Shown here: in pieces, positions 8,719 through 17,371 of the stretch
Layout: each line of letters opens with the position of its first letter
Position numbering within the stretch: position 1 is the first letter of the stretch
From: Spirosoma sp. KCTC 42546
GTDB lineage: Bacteria; Bacteroidota; Bacteroidia; Cytophagales; Spirosomataceae
Reading direction: 5' to 3'
Assembly: GCF_006965485.1 (NCBI RefSeq)
Contig: NZ_CP041360.1
Location: forward strand, 2,542,001 to 2,606,000
DNA: 64,000 nucleotides
Made by a program: the position numbers and the translations under genes
Notes under the pieces: model-generated
Told to the model about the DNA's origin: nothing
The model's database searches: none
What the model saw: only the letters and a program-made list of their open reading frames with translations

Positions 8719-8955
8719 AGGATAGCAACAGAAAATGAGGGTGTCCTGAACCATCACTATCCGAATCCAATAATGCATCAGCCAGCTTAACAGGAGTCGC
8801 CTAACGTTCGACACATTTCCCAACTGGTGTTGACAACCTATAACAACCGTACGAAAAGCCGGACTAATTATATCCTTACCGAAGGATATGGCAGCGCTAG
8901 CGCATAAGTGGCTGAGGGCGAATGTTGTGAGTAGTTTCAAGGAAGCATCAGTCAA
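8713..8955 (-). pseudogene. Possible remnant of an FtsX-type ABC permease (weak)
   Basis: This 240-bp gap can be read leftward as 80 codons. The internal pattern FRTVVIG...QLGNVSNVRRLLL loosely resembles the RTxEIGxRKxLGAxxxxVxxLL segment near the C-terminus of FtsX/MacB-type permeases, followed by SWLMHYWI like the AWxxMxxWL end. The resemblance is by eye only and the acidic/basic residues of the motif are not kept. It is not a normal gene: no neighbouring start signal and poor composition. It is mentioned because the adjacent pump genes lack a permease. It may equally be meaningless. Confidence 0.15.
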
Positions 8956-8958
8956 TTA

Positions 8959-10131
8959 TCAGGCCGTATAAATGGCTGGCAACCGTGCCATTAAAAACTC
9001 AGTCAGGTTGCAGACCCAAAGCCCATCGGCCTTTGGATAACTCTCACCTTCGGGAATAACGATGAATGCATAATCCGGATTGATGTCGGCAATACTTTGA
9101 TAAAAGCCTTTCGATACCGTAGGCGCATTTGATAATTTGATTTCGATGGCTGCTTTTTTGCCATTGGGAGCCACTAGCAACAAGTCGATTTCGGCACCGG
9201 CAGCGGTTCGGTAATAGTAGAACGACCAGGCATCTCCCACAACCCGGTGTGTTTGCTCAATGACATAACCTTCCCAGGATGAACCAACAATCGGATGACC
9301 TAACAGCGCATCATAGCTAATAACCTGAGCGAGTTGGTGTAGAAGACCAGAATCACGGAGATATAACTTTGGGGCTTTAACTAAACGCTTGCTCACATTA
9401 GCAAAATAGGGAGATAACCGATGTATAACAAAGCTTCCTTCCAGCAGGTCAAGATAGCGATTGATGGTTGGTTGAGATACGCCGAGAGAACGGGCCAGAT
9501 CACTCACATTGAGAATACTACTGTTGATATGGGCAATCATTGACAGTAGTTTGTTGAGTGTGTGGCCAGAAATTTCATAGCCTAATGCCCTAATATCACG
9601 TTCGATATAAGTTTGAACAAAGCTTGATAGCCACCGAAACGTGAGCGTTAGACGAGGGGCAAGAAAGGCTTCTGGAAAACCTCCTTTAAGCCAATGCATA
9701 GCCATTGAGTCGATTGTCATAACTTCAGGCCAGGAGAAAGGCATTAATTCTATGTAACTAATACGCCCTGCCAGACTTTCTGAACTCTCGCGGATTAGAT
9801 CTGGAGATGATGAGCCAAGCAGGATGAAGCGAGCTGGCTCTCGTTGCTGGTCCACTAAGGCACGAAGCAGTGGAAAGAGATGCGGCATTCGTTGAATCTC
9901 GTCTAAAATCACGCATTTGCTGACGTTTCGTTGCAGATACGTTTGAGCATCTATCAGTTTTTGGGCGTCTGTTGCGAGTTCAAGATCAAGGTAAAGCGTC
10001 TCCTTACTCAGTTGTTTGCTTAATTGTTTTGCCAGTGTTGTTTTCCCAACCTGTCGTGGCCCAATGATACTTACAATAGGAAAGAAATCTAAATCTTCCT
10101 TAATCCTGGCCGTTATTGCTCGATCTACCAT
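8959..10131 (-). CDS. AAA ATPase with C-terminal DUF4143 domain
   Basis: A 390-residue protein. The N-terminal AAA_14-type ATPase has Walker A GPRQVGKTTLAKQL (about 24-37), Walker B CVILDEIQRMP and sensor region FILLGSSSPDLI. The middle has a winged-helix-like segment (SVSDLARSLGVSQPTINRYLDLLEG, broken here for length as LARSLGVSQPTINRYL). The C-terminus (DUF4143) contains the nuclease-like pattern GAEIDLLL...AAIEIKLS reminiscent of PD-(D/E)xK enzymes. Such genes are common, patchily distributed and usually stand alone; function is unknown. A perfect palindrome abuts its start codon, suggesting autoregulation through the winged helix (inference). Confidence 0.9.
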   Translation of the reverse strand: MVDRAITARIKEDLDFFPIVSIIGPRQVGKTTLAKQLSKQLSKETLYLDLELATDAQKLIDAQTYLQRNVSKCVILDEIQRMPHLFPLLRALVDQQREPARFILLGSSSPDLIRESSESLAGRISYIELMPFSWPEVMTIDSMAMHWLKGGFPEAFLAPRLTLTFRWLSSFVQTYIERDIRALGYEISGHTLNKLLSMIAHINSSILNVSDLARSLGVSQPTINRYLDLLEGSFVIHRLSPYFANVSKRLVKAPKLYLRDSGLLHQLAQVISYDALLGHPIVGSSWEGYVIEQTHRVVGDAWSFYYYRTAAGAEIDLLLVAPNGKKAAIEIKLSNAPTVSKGFYQSIADINPDYAFIVIPEGESYPKADGLWVCNLTEFLMARLPAIYTA

Positions 10132-10168
10132 CCTTGCAAATTACTAAGTCAGCTTATAATTTGCAAGG
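10132..10168. promoter_or_regulatory. Perfect 12-bp palindrome touching the AAA/DUF4143 start codon
   Basis: CCTTGCAAATTA at 10132-10143 is exactly complementary to TAATTTGCAAGG at 10157-10168, 13-base spacer. The left arm touches the start codon of the leftward gene and TAATTTG within it is close to a -7 element, so a protein bound here would cover promoter and ribosome site. Operator is the favoured reading. Confidence 0.6.
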
Positions 10169-10189
10169 ATAAATGAACGCCTTAGAGGT

Positions 10190-11422
10190 TTATACAGTTT
10201 CCTTCTCCATAGCCCGCAACATCCGATATGACAATAGCCCTAATACTACTAACACCAGCCCTAACGCTGGCCAGATAATACGGCTGTCGGTGAAAAACAA
10301 AGTGGTCTGTTCGCTACGGATACTATTGGGTCTTACAGGGCCAATGCCAATGATGGGTTGATTCCCAGTCGATATGGGTTTGAAGGGCGTCAGATCATAA
10401 GAAGGCGCAACTACATCGTCTGTCGAAAAATGAAGCTGGTAGGGCTGACCAGCTAGTAGGTCAGCTAGTAGATAAGTGGTTAATTGATACCCATGAACAT
10501 CCTGAATCACAAGCGGTGGACTATCGTCGTTGGCGATAACTACGTATACGTCTTTCGTTTTTAAACCCGGCAAATACACCTCATGGCTATCCGCTGAACT
10601 TAGCTCAATGGTCCGAATAACCTCGAACCAGCGGTCAATACGTCCACGTTTCAATTTTCGGGAGTGAAACTGACCTATTTCGGCTCGCCGACTGAAGGGA
10701 GCAGATGCCTGAATTGTAATAATGAGTTTATCAAACCGGGCATTACCTGAGCCGACGAGATGTATATAGGTATGTTTGTCACTACTATCACGTTGTGAAA
10801 AGGATAGGTTTGGAATCGTAGAGTAAGCACCGGCTGCGGCCTGTTGTGTAGAATGGCCAACGCGCAAAATATTCAACGGAGTACTTAGGGAGTCATTGAT
10901 CACTAACCGATAATATTCATAATCACTAAGTGGAAAGTTGATTTGTTTTGTTTCCGTTGTGTTGATGGGATTCTGGGTCGGGCCAAGCCAAATTGCATCG
11001 TCGATGGCGTACCAGTTATGCGCATCCGAACTCCCACTGAGCTGAGCTGTTTTACCCACGTTTGTATTTTTCAGCACAAGGGACAGGGACGTAATACGGC
11101 TTTTTGCCTGGTTGCGTAGGACTAGTGTGGTGGCTACATTTGGGCGCGATTGCTTACTAACGATGTCATAATCCGCAAAAGAAGACACCTGTTCAGGCTG
11201 TTGCCGAATTAGCACATAAGGCACCTCTTTTTGTTGTCCGTCATAAAGCCGAATGTCGGTCAGACTTCCGTTCAACTGACCTACTACATTGGGCGGAAGC
11301 ATAATCCGGTGAAAACCTGATTGCTGAACCGTATTAACAGGGGCCTGAAAACGAAACGATTGCGCCTTGCTTATGAACGTAATCAGGAAGCCTGCCAGAA
11401 GCAGGACTAGTAACTTATTCAT
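10190..11422 (-). CDS. DUF3999 family protein
   Basis: A 410-residue protein with a signal peptide (MNKLLVLLLAGFLITFISKAQS), a long beta-rich extracytoplasmic region (about 22-365) and one C-terminal membrane segment (IIWPALGLVLVVLGLLSYRML), leaving a short cytoplasmic tail. The blocks GFHRIMLPPNVVGQL, DIRLYDGQQKEVPYVL and YYRLVINDSL fit DUF3999. Function is unknown. Its start overlaps the stop of the upstream DUF2339 gene by 4 bases (ATGA type), so the two are translationally coupled; this pairing is known from other bacteria and suggests a joint envelope complex. Confidence 0.8.
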   Translation of the reverse strand: MNKLLVLLLAGFLITFISKAQSFRFQAPVNTVQQSGFHRIMLPPNVVGQLNGSLTDIRLYDGQQKEVPYVLIRQQPEQVSSFADYDIVSKQSRPNVATTLVLRNQAKSRITSLSLVLKNTNVGKTAQLSGSSDAHNWYAIDDAIWLGPTQNPINTTETKQINFPLSDYEYYRLVINDSLSTPLNILRVGHSTQQAAAGAYSTIPNLSFSQRDSSDKHTYIHLVGSGNARFDKLIITIQASAPFSRRAEIGQFHSRKLKRGRIDRWFEVIRTIELSSADSHEVYLPGLKTKDVYVVIANDDSPPLVIQDVHGYQLTTYLLADLLAGQPYQLHFSTDDVVAPSYDLTPFKPISTGNQPIIGIGPVRPNSIRSEQTTLFFTDSRIIWPALGLVLVVLGLLSYRMLRAMEKETV

Positions 11423-13887
11423 AGTTCCTCTGGAGCAGATTGTGGTGTGTCAGTGTCGAGAATAAGCCGCTTAATGCGCTGGTACATGAATGAAATGATA
11501 AGTAACAGCGCCCCCAGCGAAATAAAGGCTGCAATTCGTCCGCCTTCCGAAATTCCCTGAAGGTCATAAAAGAACAGTTTCAAGAGTGTGAGTGCAAATA
11601 AACTGAGCGATATGATCCGAAACTGGCGGTTCCGCCGATTCAGCCCCACGTACATAAACGCGAAGGCACAAACGCCCCATAAGATTGGTAAACCTACTTT
11701 GTTGATTTGTTCGAGTAAGGCGTAATAGCGGGTAGCAACGTCAAGTTTTTGGTTAGTTGAGGTCGGAAGATCAGCGCCGGAAAACGTAAAATACACCACA
11801 TGCGAATACAATTCTGAGCTAGCGGTATAGACCAGTATGAACCCAAGAAACCATGGCCAGATCTTGCCAAATACTGCCGGAAGCGGGTCCAACTGTGGTC
11901 GGATGGTATGCAGTAAAACCAACAGGCCTAGCACGCAAGCTAAACTGAGATAATGAATCGGGAACCCAATAAGACTAGTGTCCTGTCCTTGAAAATAAGC
12001 TCCTAACAAATCATGCACCGCCGGGTCGAAAAACGTTACGTATAAAAGAAGGAGAATAACACCAAGCACTGAAGTCTGTAGTAACCTGCTGCGGAGGGCA
12101 GACCGCCGAGCGATCAGCAGCAGCCCGGCGGCAAAAAGCAAGTTGTACGTACCTAGAAAAATGGTGCGATTAGCGCCAAATCCAAACGCGTGACTAGCCT
12201 GATAATCGAGTTCGCAGACACCCGCGAAATAGGTAACGATAACCATCAGGTAGCCGATAATGCGTTGATAGGTCGATACATTCAACTGACCAAGCCAGAA
12301 CTGAAACGGAGACGCTTGATTTCGTAGTAACCGCTGAGTTAAGGCTAAGCTAGCAATGGCAATTAAGCTGGTAACGAACGCTTTGTTAAACACGATGTGC
12401 AGGAAGGGAGGTGTGTAGGCATCCCGGTAAAGTGCCGACCAGTCCATGGTCAGGCTAATCAGCATTAACCCCATCACAATCACGGCTCCTGTTGCCAGCA
12501 ACGTTAAGCCCGAACGTTGCGACAGCCAAAGAAGTAACACGGCTTCCAGAGCCCAGAACATCGTAATAAAATTACCATCCAGTTGAATAGGAACCGTCAG
12601 GCTGGCAAAGGTGACGACCAAGCCAATCAGCAGGTAAATGAGCGTTCGGTCTACCGTCCCTTGGCGGTATAATAACGTAGCAATGCCAAAATTTACGACA
12701 GCTAATCCTGCTGTAAACAGTCCCTGATAAGCCCCGTGATTTACATTAGCCAGAATTATCATCCCTGCTGCATAATAAAATGCTGTAGTACTCAGGAGCA
12801 AGCTGATTTCAATGGCCAAGAATTTTGCCTGATGTTTCAGATTGTAGATTAGGTTCATAGCCATAAAGACGACATAAAACAGCGAAGCAAAGAGTAAGGC
12901 ACCGCTATAAGGCCCTTGCTTAACCCCCAGAACTTCGGTACTGAGCCATAGACTGTATAGCAGGACCGTGAATCCATAGGCCACAAAATGAACGATGTTC
13001 CATTTCTTGAAATAAGCTAATACCAGCATTCCACAGTCTAGAACAAGCAGATAGCTAAACAGTACAACATAATTACTATGCCCCGTACTCACCATGAATG
13101 GAGTAGCAAATCCGCCAATGAGCGACATCACCGCCAGGGCAGATCGGTTGTAGGCAATGGCCAGCAGGACGGCGAAGCCCGTAATAACCACCATTAGCAG
13201 AAAAGCCGCTGTTTGGCTGAAAATCTTATAGTCGGAGAAGGCAATGGCAATGGTGAAATAAAGGACAGATAGTCCCCCCGCTACCAATACTGAACTAAAG
13301 GCTGTAAACGTGTTCCGAAGGCGGTGAGCGACGCCCAACAATAAGCCACCCGCTAGAATGCCAATTAGTACACGGCCAATTTCGTTTATCCAGTTTTGAT
13401 CAATGGCAAACTTCACAAAGTAGCCAATGCCCGCAACCAGAATGGCAATCCCGATTTTGTTGATGAGATTTTCACCGATAAATTTTTCGAGATCCGGGTT
13501 TTCTGCCAGAAATCGCTGTAAGAAGGAAGGCTTTGGTTCTGACCGAATAAGCGGCTGTGGAGAAAGCGGTTGAACTGGAGCAGCCGCTGGTTCGATTACT
13601 GGTTCCGGCACAACCGATTCCACCAAAATAGGCTCCGGCTCTAGGATGGGTGGTGCTGGTGGAACAACCGTGATAACCGGAGTCGGCTCACTGATGGGTT
13701 CAATGGGTTGTTGGGCAGGTGGTGGTTCTGTTACCGGACTCCGAAACTCTTTCTGAAACGCGAGCAATTCCGCCCGTAGTTGATTAATAATTGTATTCTG
13801 AAGATTAACAGCTTCTTTAACCGCGCTAAATCGGTTATTCCCGACAATGACAAGAATCAGCAGGACAACAAGTAGAAACAGCTCCAT
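11419..13887 (-). CDS. DUF2339 polytopic membrane protein
   Basis: An 822-residue integral membrane protein. It opens with a signal-anchor (MELFLLVVLLILVIVGNN), a short predicted coiled region (about 20-50) and a Pro/Glu-rich linker (about 50-110). After LAENPDLEKFIGENLINKIGIAILVAGIG begin more than twenty hydrophobic segments to the C-terminus. FIGENLINKIGIxILVxGxxYFVKFAID is the hallmark of DUF2339. Function is unknown. It is the first gene of a two-gene unit with the DUF3999 protein. The 234 bp upstream separate it from divergent gpsA. Confidence 0.88.
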   Translation of the reverse strand: MELFLLVVLLILVIVGNNRFSAVKEAVNLQNTIINQLRAELLAFQKEFRSPVTEPPPAQQPIEPISEPTPVITVVPPAPPILEPEPILVESVVPEPVIEPAAAPVQPLSPQPLIRSEPKPSFLQRFLAENPDLEKFIGENLINKIGIAILVAGIGYFVKFAIDQNWINEIGRVLIGILAGGLLLGVAHRLRNTFTAFSSVLVAGGLSVLYFTIAIAFSDYKIFSQTAAFLLMVVITGFAVLLAIAYNRSALAVMSLIGGFATPFMVSTGHSNYVVLFSYLLVLDCGMLVLAYFKKWNIVHFVAYGFTVLLYSLWLSTEVLGVKQGPYSGALLFASLFYVVFMAMNLIYNLKHQAKFLAIEISLLLSTTAFYYAAGMIILANVNHGAYQGLFTAGLAVVNFGIATLLYRQGTVDRTLIYLLIGLVVTFASLTVPIQLDGNFITMFWALEAVLLLWLSQRSGLTLLATGAVIVMGLMLISLTMDWSALYRDAYTPPFLHIVFNKAFVTSLIAIASLALTQRLLRNQASPFQFWLGQLNVSTYQRIIGYLMVIVTYFAGVCELDYQASHAFGFGANRTIFLGTYNLLFAAGLLLIARRSALRSRLLQTSVLGVILLLLYVTFFDPAVHDLLGAYFQGQDTSLIGFPIHYLSLACVLGLLVLLHTIRPQLDPLPAVFGKIWPWFLGFILVYTASSELYSHVVYFTFSGADLPTSTNQKLDVATRYYALLEQINKVGLPILWGVCAFAFMYVGLNRRNRQFRIISLSLFALTLLKLFFYDLQGISEGGRIAAFISLGALLLIISFMYQRIKRLILDTDTPQSAPEEL

Positions 13888-14082
13888 AGTAGTGTAAGTG
13901 GCAGGTTTAGAGCACTATCCGTGATAGTACTTGGGCAAATATGCAAAAAATAGACGCCTGCTTGATGAAGTAGTTGTCTGTAGGTCACCCAACTTAGCTT
14001 TCGGTAAGTAAAGACCATTGACTAGGATTCGATGAGCTATCTATTTTAGGCACAGCCCTAACCGAATCGACTGTATTGGTGG

Positions 14083-14117
14083 TTTGTATCGAGTCTCCTC
14101 CTTTCTTCCTTACTTTG
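14083..14117 (+). promoter_or_regulatory. Probable promoter of gpsA giving a near-leaderless mRNA
   Basis: TTTG at 14083-14086 and TTACTTTG at 14110-14117 (one mismatch to TAnnTTTG), 23-bp spacing. The -7 element ends 4 bases before the ATG, so the transcript would have almost no leader. Confidence 0.4.
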
Positions 14118-14121
14118 CTTC

Positions 14122-15126
14122 ATGAAAGTAACTCAACCCGTTCGGCTGACAATGGTAGGGGGGGGGAGCTGGGCAACCGCGCTCGTTAAAATCCTCTCCG
14201 AAAATAACGTCAGTGTTAAATGGTGGCTTCGCAAATCGTCCGATGCGGACCATATTAAGAAATTCGGACATAATCCTAGTTACCTGAGTGACGTGCAGAT
14301 TAACACGCGTAAAGTGAAGGTATGCACGAAGATTCGGGAGGCTTTTCGGGATAGTGATTATATAATACTGGCCGTTCCTGCGGCATTTATTGGCGATGCG
14401 TTAACGGGTTTAAAACCGGAGAATTTCGCTGGAAAGTCAGTAGTGTCGGCCATTAAAGGAATGATTCCAGGCGCCAATCAGTTGGTTACTGATTGGGTCA
14501 GTGAGCAATATAAGGTGCCTACGGAACGGATGGCAGTTATTGCTGGTCCATGCCATGCCGAGGAAGTAGCGCTTGAAAAACAGTCGTATCTGACGATTGC
14601 TTCGCAGGACCCGGATTGTGCTGAGCGAGTAGCCGATTTATTACGCTGCCGCTTTGTCCAGACAACACCCGTTGATGATATTTATGGGATAGAGTACAGC
14701 GCCGTAATGAAAAACATCATTGCGCTGGCCTGCGGTATTACCCGTGGCCTGGGTTATGGCGATAATTTCCAGGCAGTGCTGGTGTCCAATGCCATGCAGG
14801 AAATCAAGCGGTTTGTGGATGCCATTTACCCCAAACACCGTGATCTGAGCGGATCAGCCTATCTTGGCGACTTACTCGTAACCGCCTATTCACCCTTTAG
14901 CCGAAATCGCACATTCGGCACCCTCATCGGTCGGGGTTACACCATACAATCAGCTCAGGCCGAGATGAATATGATAGCCGAAGGATACTATGCTGTTAAA
15001 AGTATTTATGAAATCAACCGAAAATTCAAGGTCGCCATGCCTATTACGAATGCCGTTTACAACATTCTGTACGAACGGGCTGCACCAACCGGCGAAATGA
15101 ATGAGTTGAAAGGGTTGTTGATGTAA
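14122..15126 (+). CDS. gpsA: NAD(P)-dependent glycerol-3-phosphate dehydrogenase
   Basis: A 334-residue cytoplasmic enzyme reducing dihydroxyacetone phosphate to sn-glycerol-3-phosphate for phospholipid synthesis. The Rossmann loop VGGGSWATA (12-20) is at the N-terminus; AVPAAFIGDAL, VSAIKGM and AGPCHAEEVA follow. The C-terminal catalytic part shows SAVMKNIIALACGITRGLGYGDN (catalytic Lys) and GDLLVTAYSPFSRNRTFG. Length matches the family. It appears monocistronic: a hairpin lies directly downstream and the next gene is on the other strand. Confidence 0.95.
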   Translation: MKVTQPVRLTMVGGGSWATALVKILSENNVSVKWWLRKSSDADHIKKFGHNPSYLSDVQINTRKVKVCTKIREAFRDSDYIILAVPAAFIGDALTGLKPENFAGKSVVSAIKGMIPGANQLVTDWVSEQYKVPTERMAVIAGPCHAEEVALEKQSYLTIASQDPDCAERVADLLRCRFVQTTPVDDIYGIEYSAVMKNIIALACGITRGLGYGDNFQAVLVSNAMQEIKRFVDAIYPKHRDLSGSAYLGDLLVTAYSPFSRNRTFGTLIGRGYTIQSAQAEMNMIAEGYYAVKSIYEINRKFKVAMPITNAVYNILYERAAPTGEMNELKGLLM

Positions 15127-15142
15127 TTGGTGACAAAACAAA

Positions 15143-15167
15143 AGCCCCCTGATTGTGTCAGGAGGCT
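15143..15167. terminator. Hairpin terminator after gpsA
   Basis: AGCCCCCTGA (15143-15152) pairs with TCAGGAGGCT (15158-15167), one mismatch, 5-base loop. A short A-tract precedes and CTTAT follows, so it may work in both directions for gpsA and the convergent lipoprotein gene. Confidence 0.6.
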
Positions 15168-15224
15168 CTTATATCGGTATAGCGTTGTCGGCAATTGTTA
15201 CCGGCAGTTGTGCCTTAGCAAAAA

Positions 15225-15413
15225 TTACTTCGCGCTATCAGCAGACATCGTCGAAGCAGAATCCGTAGCCATCGTCGAATCCGTAGCCATCGTCGAAGAA
15301 GAATCCGTCGTGGTGGTGGTCGTTTCGGTGGTTTCGGTCTTTTTCGAGCTGCAAGACGTAGCCAGGGCGATCATAGCCATGAAAAAGAAGGCGGATTTCG
15401 TGATTGCTTTCAT
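15225..15413 (-). CDS. Small Ser/Thr/Asp-rich lipoprotein
   Basis: A 62-residue protein starting at the ATG at 15413, where a clear lipoprotein signal begins (AFFFMAMIALATSC, lipobox Cys at about 20). The mature tail is low complexity: KKTETTETTTTTTDSSSTM followed by two copies of TMATDS. The DNA behind the tail holds an 18-bp tandem duplication (15259-15276, 15277-15294), so length may vary among strains. Comparable tiny lipoproteins are common in Spirosoma-like genomes; function is unknown. Divergent from the ECF sigma gene at 15558. Confidence 0.7.
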   Translation of the reverse strand: MKAITKSAFFFMAMIALATSCSSKKTETTETTTTTTDSSSTMATDSTMATDSASTMSADSAK

Positions 15414-15482
15414 AGTTTTGGGGATGTTTTCGTTTAAGTGATTACTAACTAATGTCAACGTTAATACTCCATAGGGAAAAAG

Positions 15483-15519
15483 GTAACCCAAGTTTTTTTA
15501 ATTATTTTTTTTGGGTTAC
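15483..15519. promoter_or_regulatory. GTAACCCAA inverted repeat between lipoprotein and ECF sigma genes
   Basis: GTAACCCAA (15483-15491) is exactly repeated inverted as TTGGGTTAC (15511-15519) around a T-rich 19-base spacer; CGTCTC follows immediately. GTAACC-type and CGTC words recall ECF-type promoter parts, but the 30-bp distance is too long for a standard promoter. It is centred between divergent genes, so a shared operator is the simpler reading. Confidence 0.45.
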
Positions 15520-15557
15520 GTCTCAGGCATTTTTGTATTAAGTAATGACTCGACTCA

Positions 15558-16145
15558 ATGAAGGAAAGTAGGCAGCCCATATTGTCGGATGAGGAGTTGC
15601 TGATGGGTTTGGCCGATGGCTCCGACAATGCACTGACGCAGTTATATCGTCGGTACTTTCCGATGGTGCTTCACTTTGTGACCACGAACAGTGGCAGCGA
15701 AGACGATGCCAAGGATATTTACCAGGAAGCGTTGATTGTGTTGTATGAGAAAGTAAGAAGTGATTCGCTTGAGTTGCACTGCCAGTTGAAAACGTATCTT
15801 TATTCAATTGGCAGACGTCTATGGCTTAAGCAATTAGCTCAACGAAATCGGTTTGTGGTACGTGATGCGGAAACGCCTGTTTCGGATGAAGTAGCGCTGG
15901 ACCACTTGAATGACGATCTGATCGATCATGAAGAACGTGACCGCCAGTTTGACCTGATGGCAGATTCGCTCGACCGGCTTGGCGAACCCTGCCGGACGCT
16001 GTTAGATGATTTTTACATCCAGCATTTAAGTATGCAGGACATTACCGAAAAGTTTGGCTATACCAATGCCGATAATGCCAAAACGCAGAAGTATAAATGC
16101 CTGATGCGGCTAAAACGGCTCTTCTTTTCGGAATATAAACAGTGA
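15558..16145 (+). CDS. ECF-type RNA polymerase sigma factor
   Basis: A 195-residue sigma-70 family protein with region 2 (LYRRYFPMVLHFVTTNSGSED, then AKDIYQEALIVLYEKV) and region 4 (LGEPCRTLLDDFYIQHLSM, QDITEKFGYTNADNAKTQKYKCLMRLKRL). The region 4 helix-turn-helix (NADNAKTQKYKCL) is of the type found in Bacteroidota sigma factors whose neighbour is a small membrane protein. The next gene, 101 bp on, encodes a membrane-anchored trypsin-like protease in the position where an anti-sigma factor usually sits. A GTAACCC palindrome upstream may be its control site. Confidence 0.9.
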   Translation: MKESRQPILSDEELLMGLADGSDNALTQLYRRYFPMVLHFVTTNSGSEDDAKDIYQEALIVLYEKVRSDSLELHCQLKTYLYSIGRRLWLKQLAQRNRFVVRDAETPVSDEVALDHLNDDLIDHEERDRQFDLMADSLDRLGEPCRTLLDDFYIQHLSMQDITEKFGYTNADNAKTQKYKCLMRLKRLFFSEYKQ

Positions 16146-16246
16146 GATGTTACTGAGTTTGTAGTGACTGGATTATGTGATCGAAAAATATCCATTCTCG
16201 TTAGTACTAGCTATTTAGCTCAATAACCTTATAACTCTTTACCGTA

Positions 16247-17260
16247 ATGGACGACGAAAAAGACATTGAAAGCGCCCTGCATGCCTACGGCGACCGAATT
16301 CGGTTCAAGCAGCGGCTGGCAAAAATTCAGACTGGTGTCGATATGAACGCGATGCGTCTGGAGGCTGATTCATATCAGTCTGCAACGGAGCAGTCGGGGC
16401 AAATTCGTTCGTTATGGCAAACGTACCGTACTACGCTGGCCGTAGCTGCATCGGCGGCCATTATTACTACGTTCGGTTCTATTTTTCTATATCGGTCTTA
16501 TCAGCAAAGCCATCAGCAAGAGCAGCAATATAGCCAGTTAAGTAAAGAAATTCAGGCGGTTAAGTCATATCAGCGTAAAATGCAGAATGATCTTAATGGC
16601 CGCGGCCGTGGCCTAAGTGTTAACCCGGCACAGGTTTCTGGTTCTGGCTTTTTACTAACGGGTGATGGCTATTTTGTAACGAACAATCACATTGTTCGCG
16701 ATGCCGATTCCGTATACGTGCAAAGCACAAAAGGGGAAGTCTATAAAGCGCGGGTCGTTTATACAGACCAGACGCATGATCTGGCTTTCCTGCAACTCTG
16801 CGATGACAGCGCCTTCCGTACACTGCCTCCCGTTCCGTATAGCTTTGAGTCCCGGCCATCTGATCTTGGCGAGCGTGTTTACACACTCGGGTACCCTCGC
16901 GAAGAGATTGTGTATGGAGAGGGGTATCTAAGTTCCGGCACAGGTTACCGGGGTGATTCAACTGCCTATCAGGTAGCTATCGGTGTGAATCCTGGTAACT
17001 CAGGCGGTCCACTCCTGGACGAAAAAGGAAATGTGATCGGGATTATTAGCGGTAAGCAAACTACGTCAGAAGGGGTAAGTTTTGCTGTGAAAACCAACTA
17101 TTTACTCGAAGCTCTCAATAACATTCCTGTTGATTCGCTGAAAGGCCAACCGCTGCGCCTGAATAAGAAGAACACACTGGCGAATTTACCACGCAAAAAG
17201 CAAATTAAGCGGATGCAGGACTACGTTTATCAGGTAAAAGTATTCAAGCATAAAGAGTAA
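16247..17260 (+). CDS. Membrane-anchored trypsin-like (HtrA/S1C type) serine protease
   Basis: A 337-residue protein. Residues 1-60 are a charged cytoplasmic part, 63-83 a membrane segment (TLAVAASAAIITTFGSIFLY), 84-115 a Gln-rich coiled stretch, and 128-295 a chymotrypsin-fold domain with complete triad: H148 in TNNHIV, D178 in THDLAFL, S252 in NPGNSGGPL. No PDZ domain follows; instead a 40-residue basic tail. So the protease faces the periplasm and has a cytoplasmic head long enough to touch the sigma factor encoded just upstream. I infer a sigma/stress-sensing pair in which envelope proteolysis and sigma activity are linked; a simple protease co-expressed with its sigma is the alternative. 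Confidence 0.85.
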   Translation: MDDEKDIESALHAYGDRIRFKQRLAKIQTGVDMNAMRLEADSYQSATEQSGQIRSLWQTYRTTLAVAASAAIITTFGSIFLYRSYQQSHQQEQQYSQLSKEIQAVKSYQRKMQNDLNGRGRGLSVNPAQVSGSGFLLTGDGYFVTNNHIVRDADSVYVQSTKGEVYKARVVYTDQTHDLAFLQLCDDSAFRTLPPVPYSFESRPSDLGERVYTLGYPREEIVYGEGYLSSGTGYRGDSTAYQVAIGVNPGNSGGPLLDEKGNVIGIISGKQTTSEGVSFAVKTNYLLEALNNIPVDSLKGQPLRLNKKNTLANLPRKKQIKRMQDYVYQVKVFKHKE

Positions 17261-17371
17261 AAAAGACCATAACCTAATAGGAATGCAGCTAGGTTAAAAG
17301 TTTTTTCCACTGGCTAAACATTTGAGTAGGCAGGGGTGTTGTTGAGGACGATAATCACCAACTCAACAACC

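Noticed and set aside
15127..15441. 104-codon frame rich in Glu-Ser-Val, opposite the small lipoprotein gene
   Set aside because: Complement of the Thr/Ser/Asp repeat; the opposite strand has a proper lipoprotein signal.
15483..15524. Standard ECF promoter GTAACC/CGTC for the sigma gene
   Set aside because: Spacing between the two words is 30 bp, versus about 16-18 expected; retained only as an operator-like palindrome.
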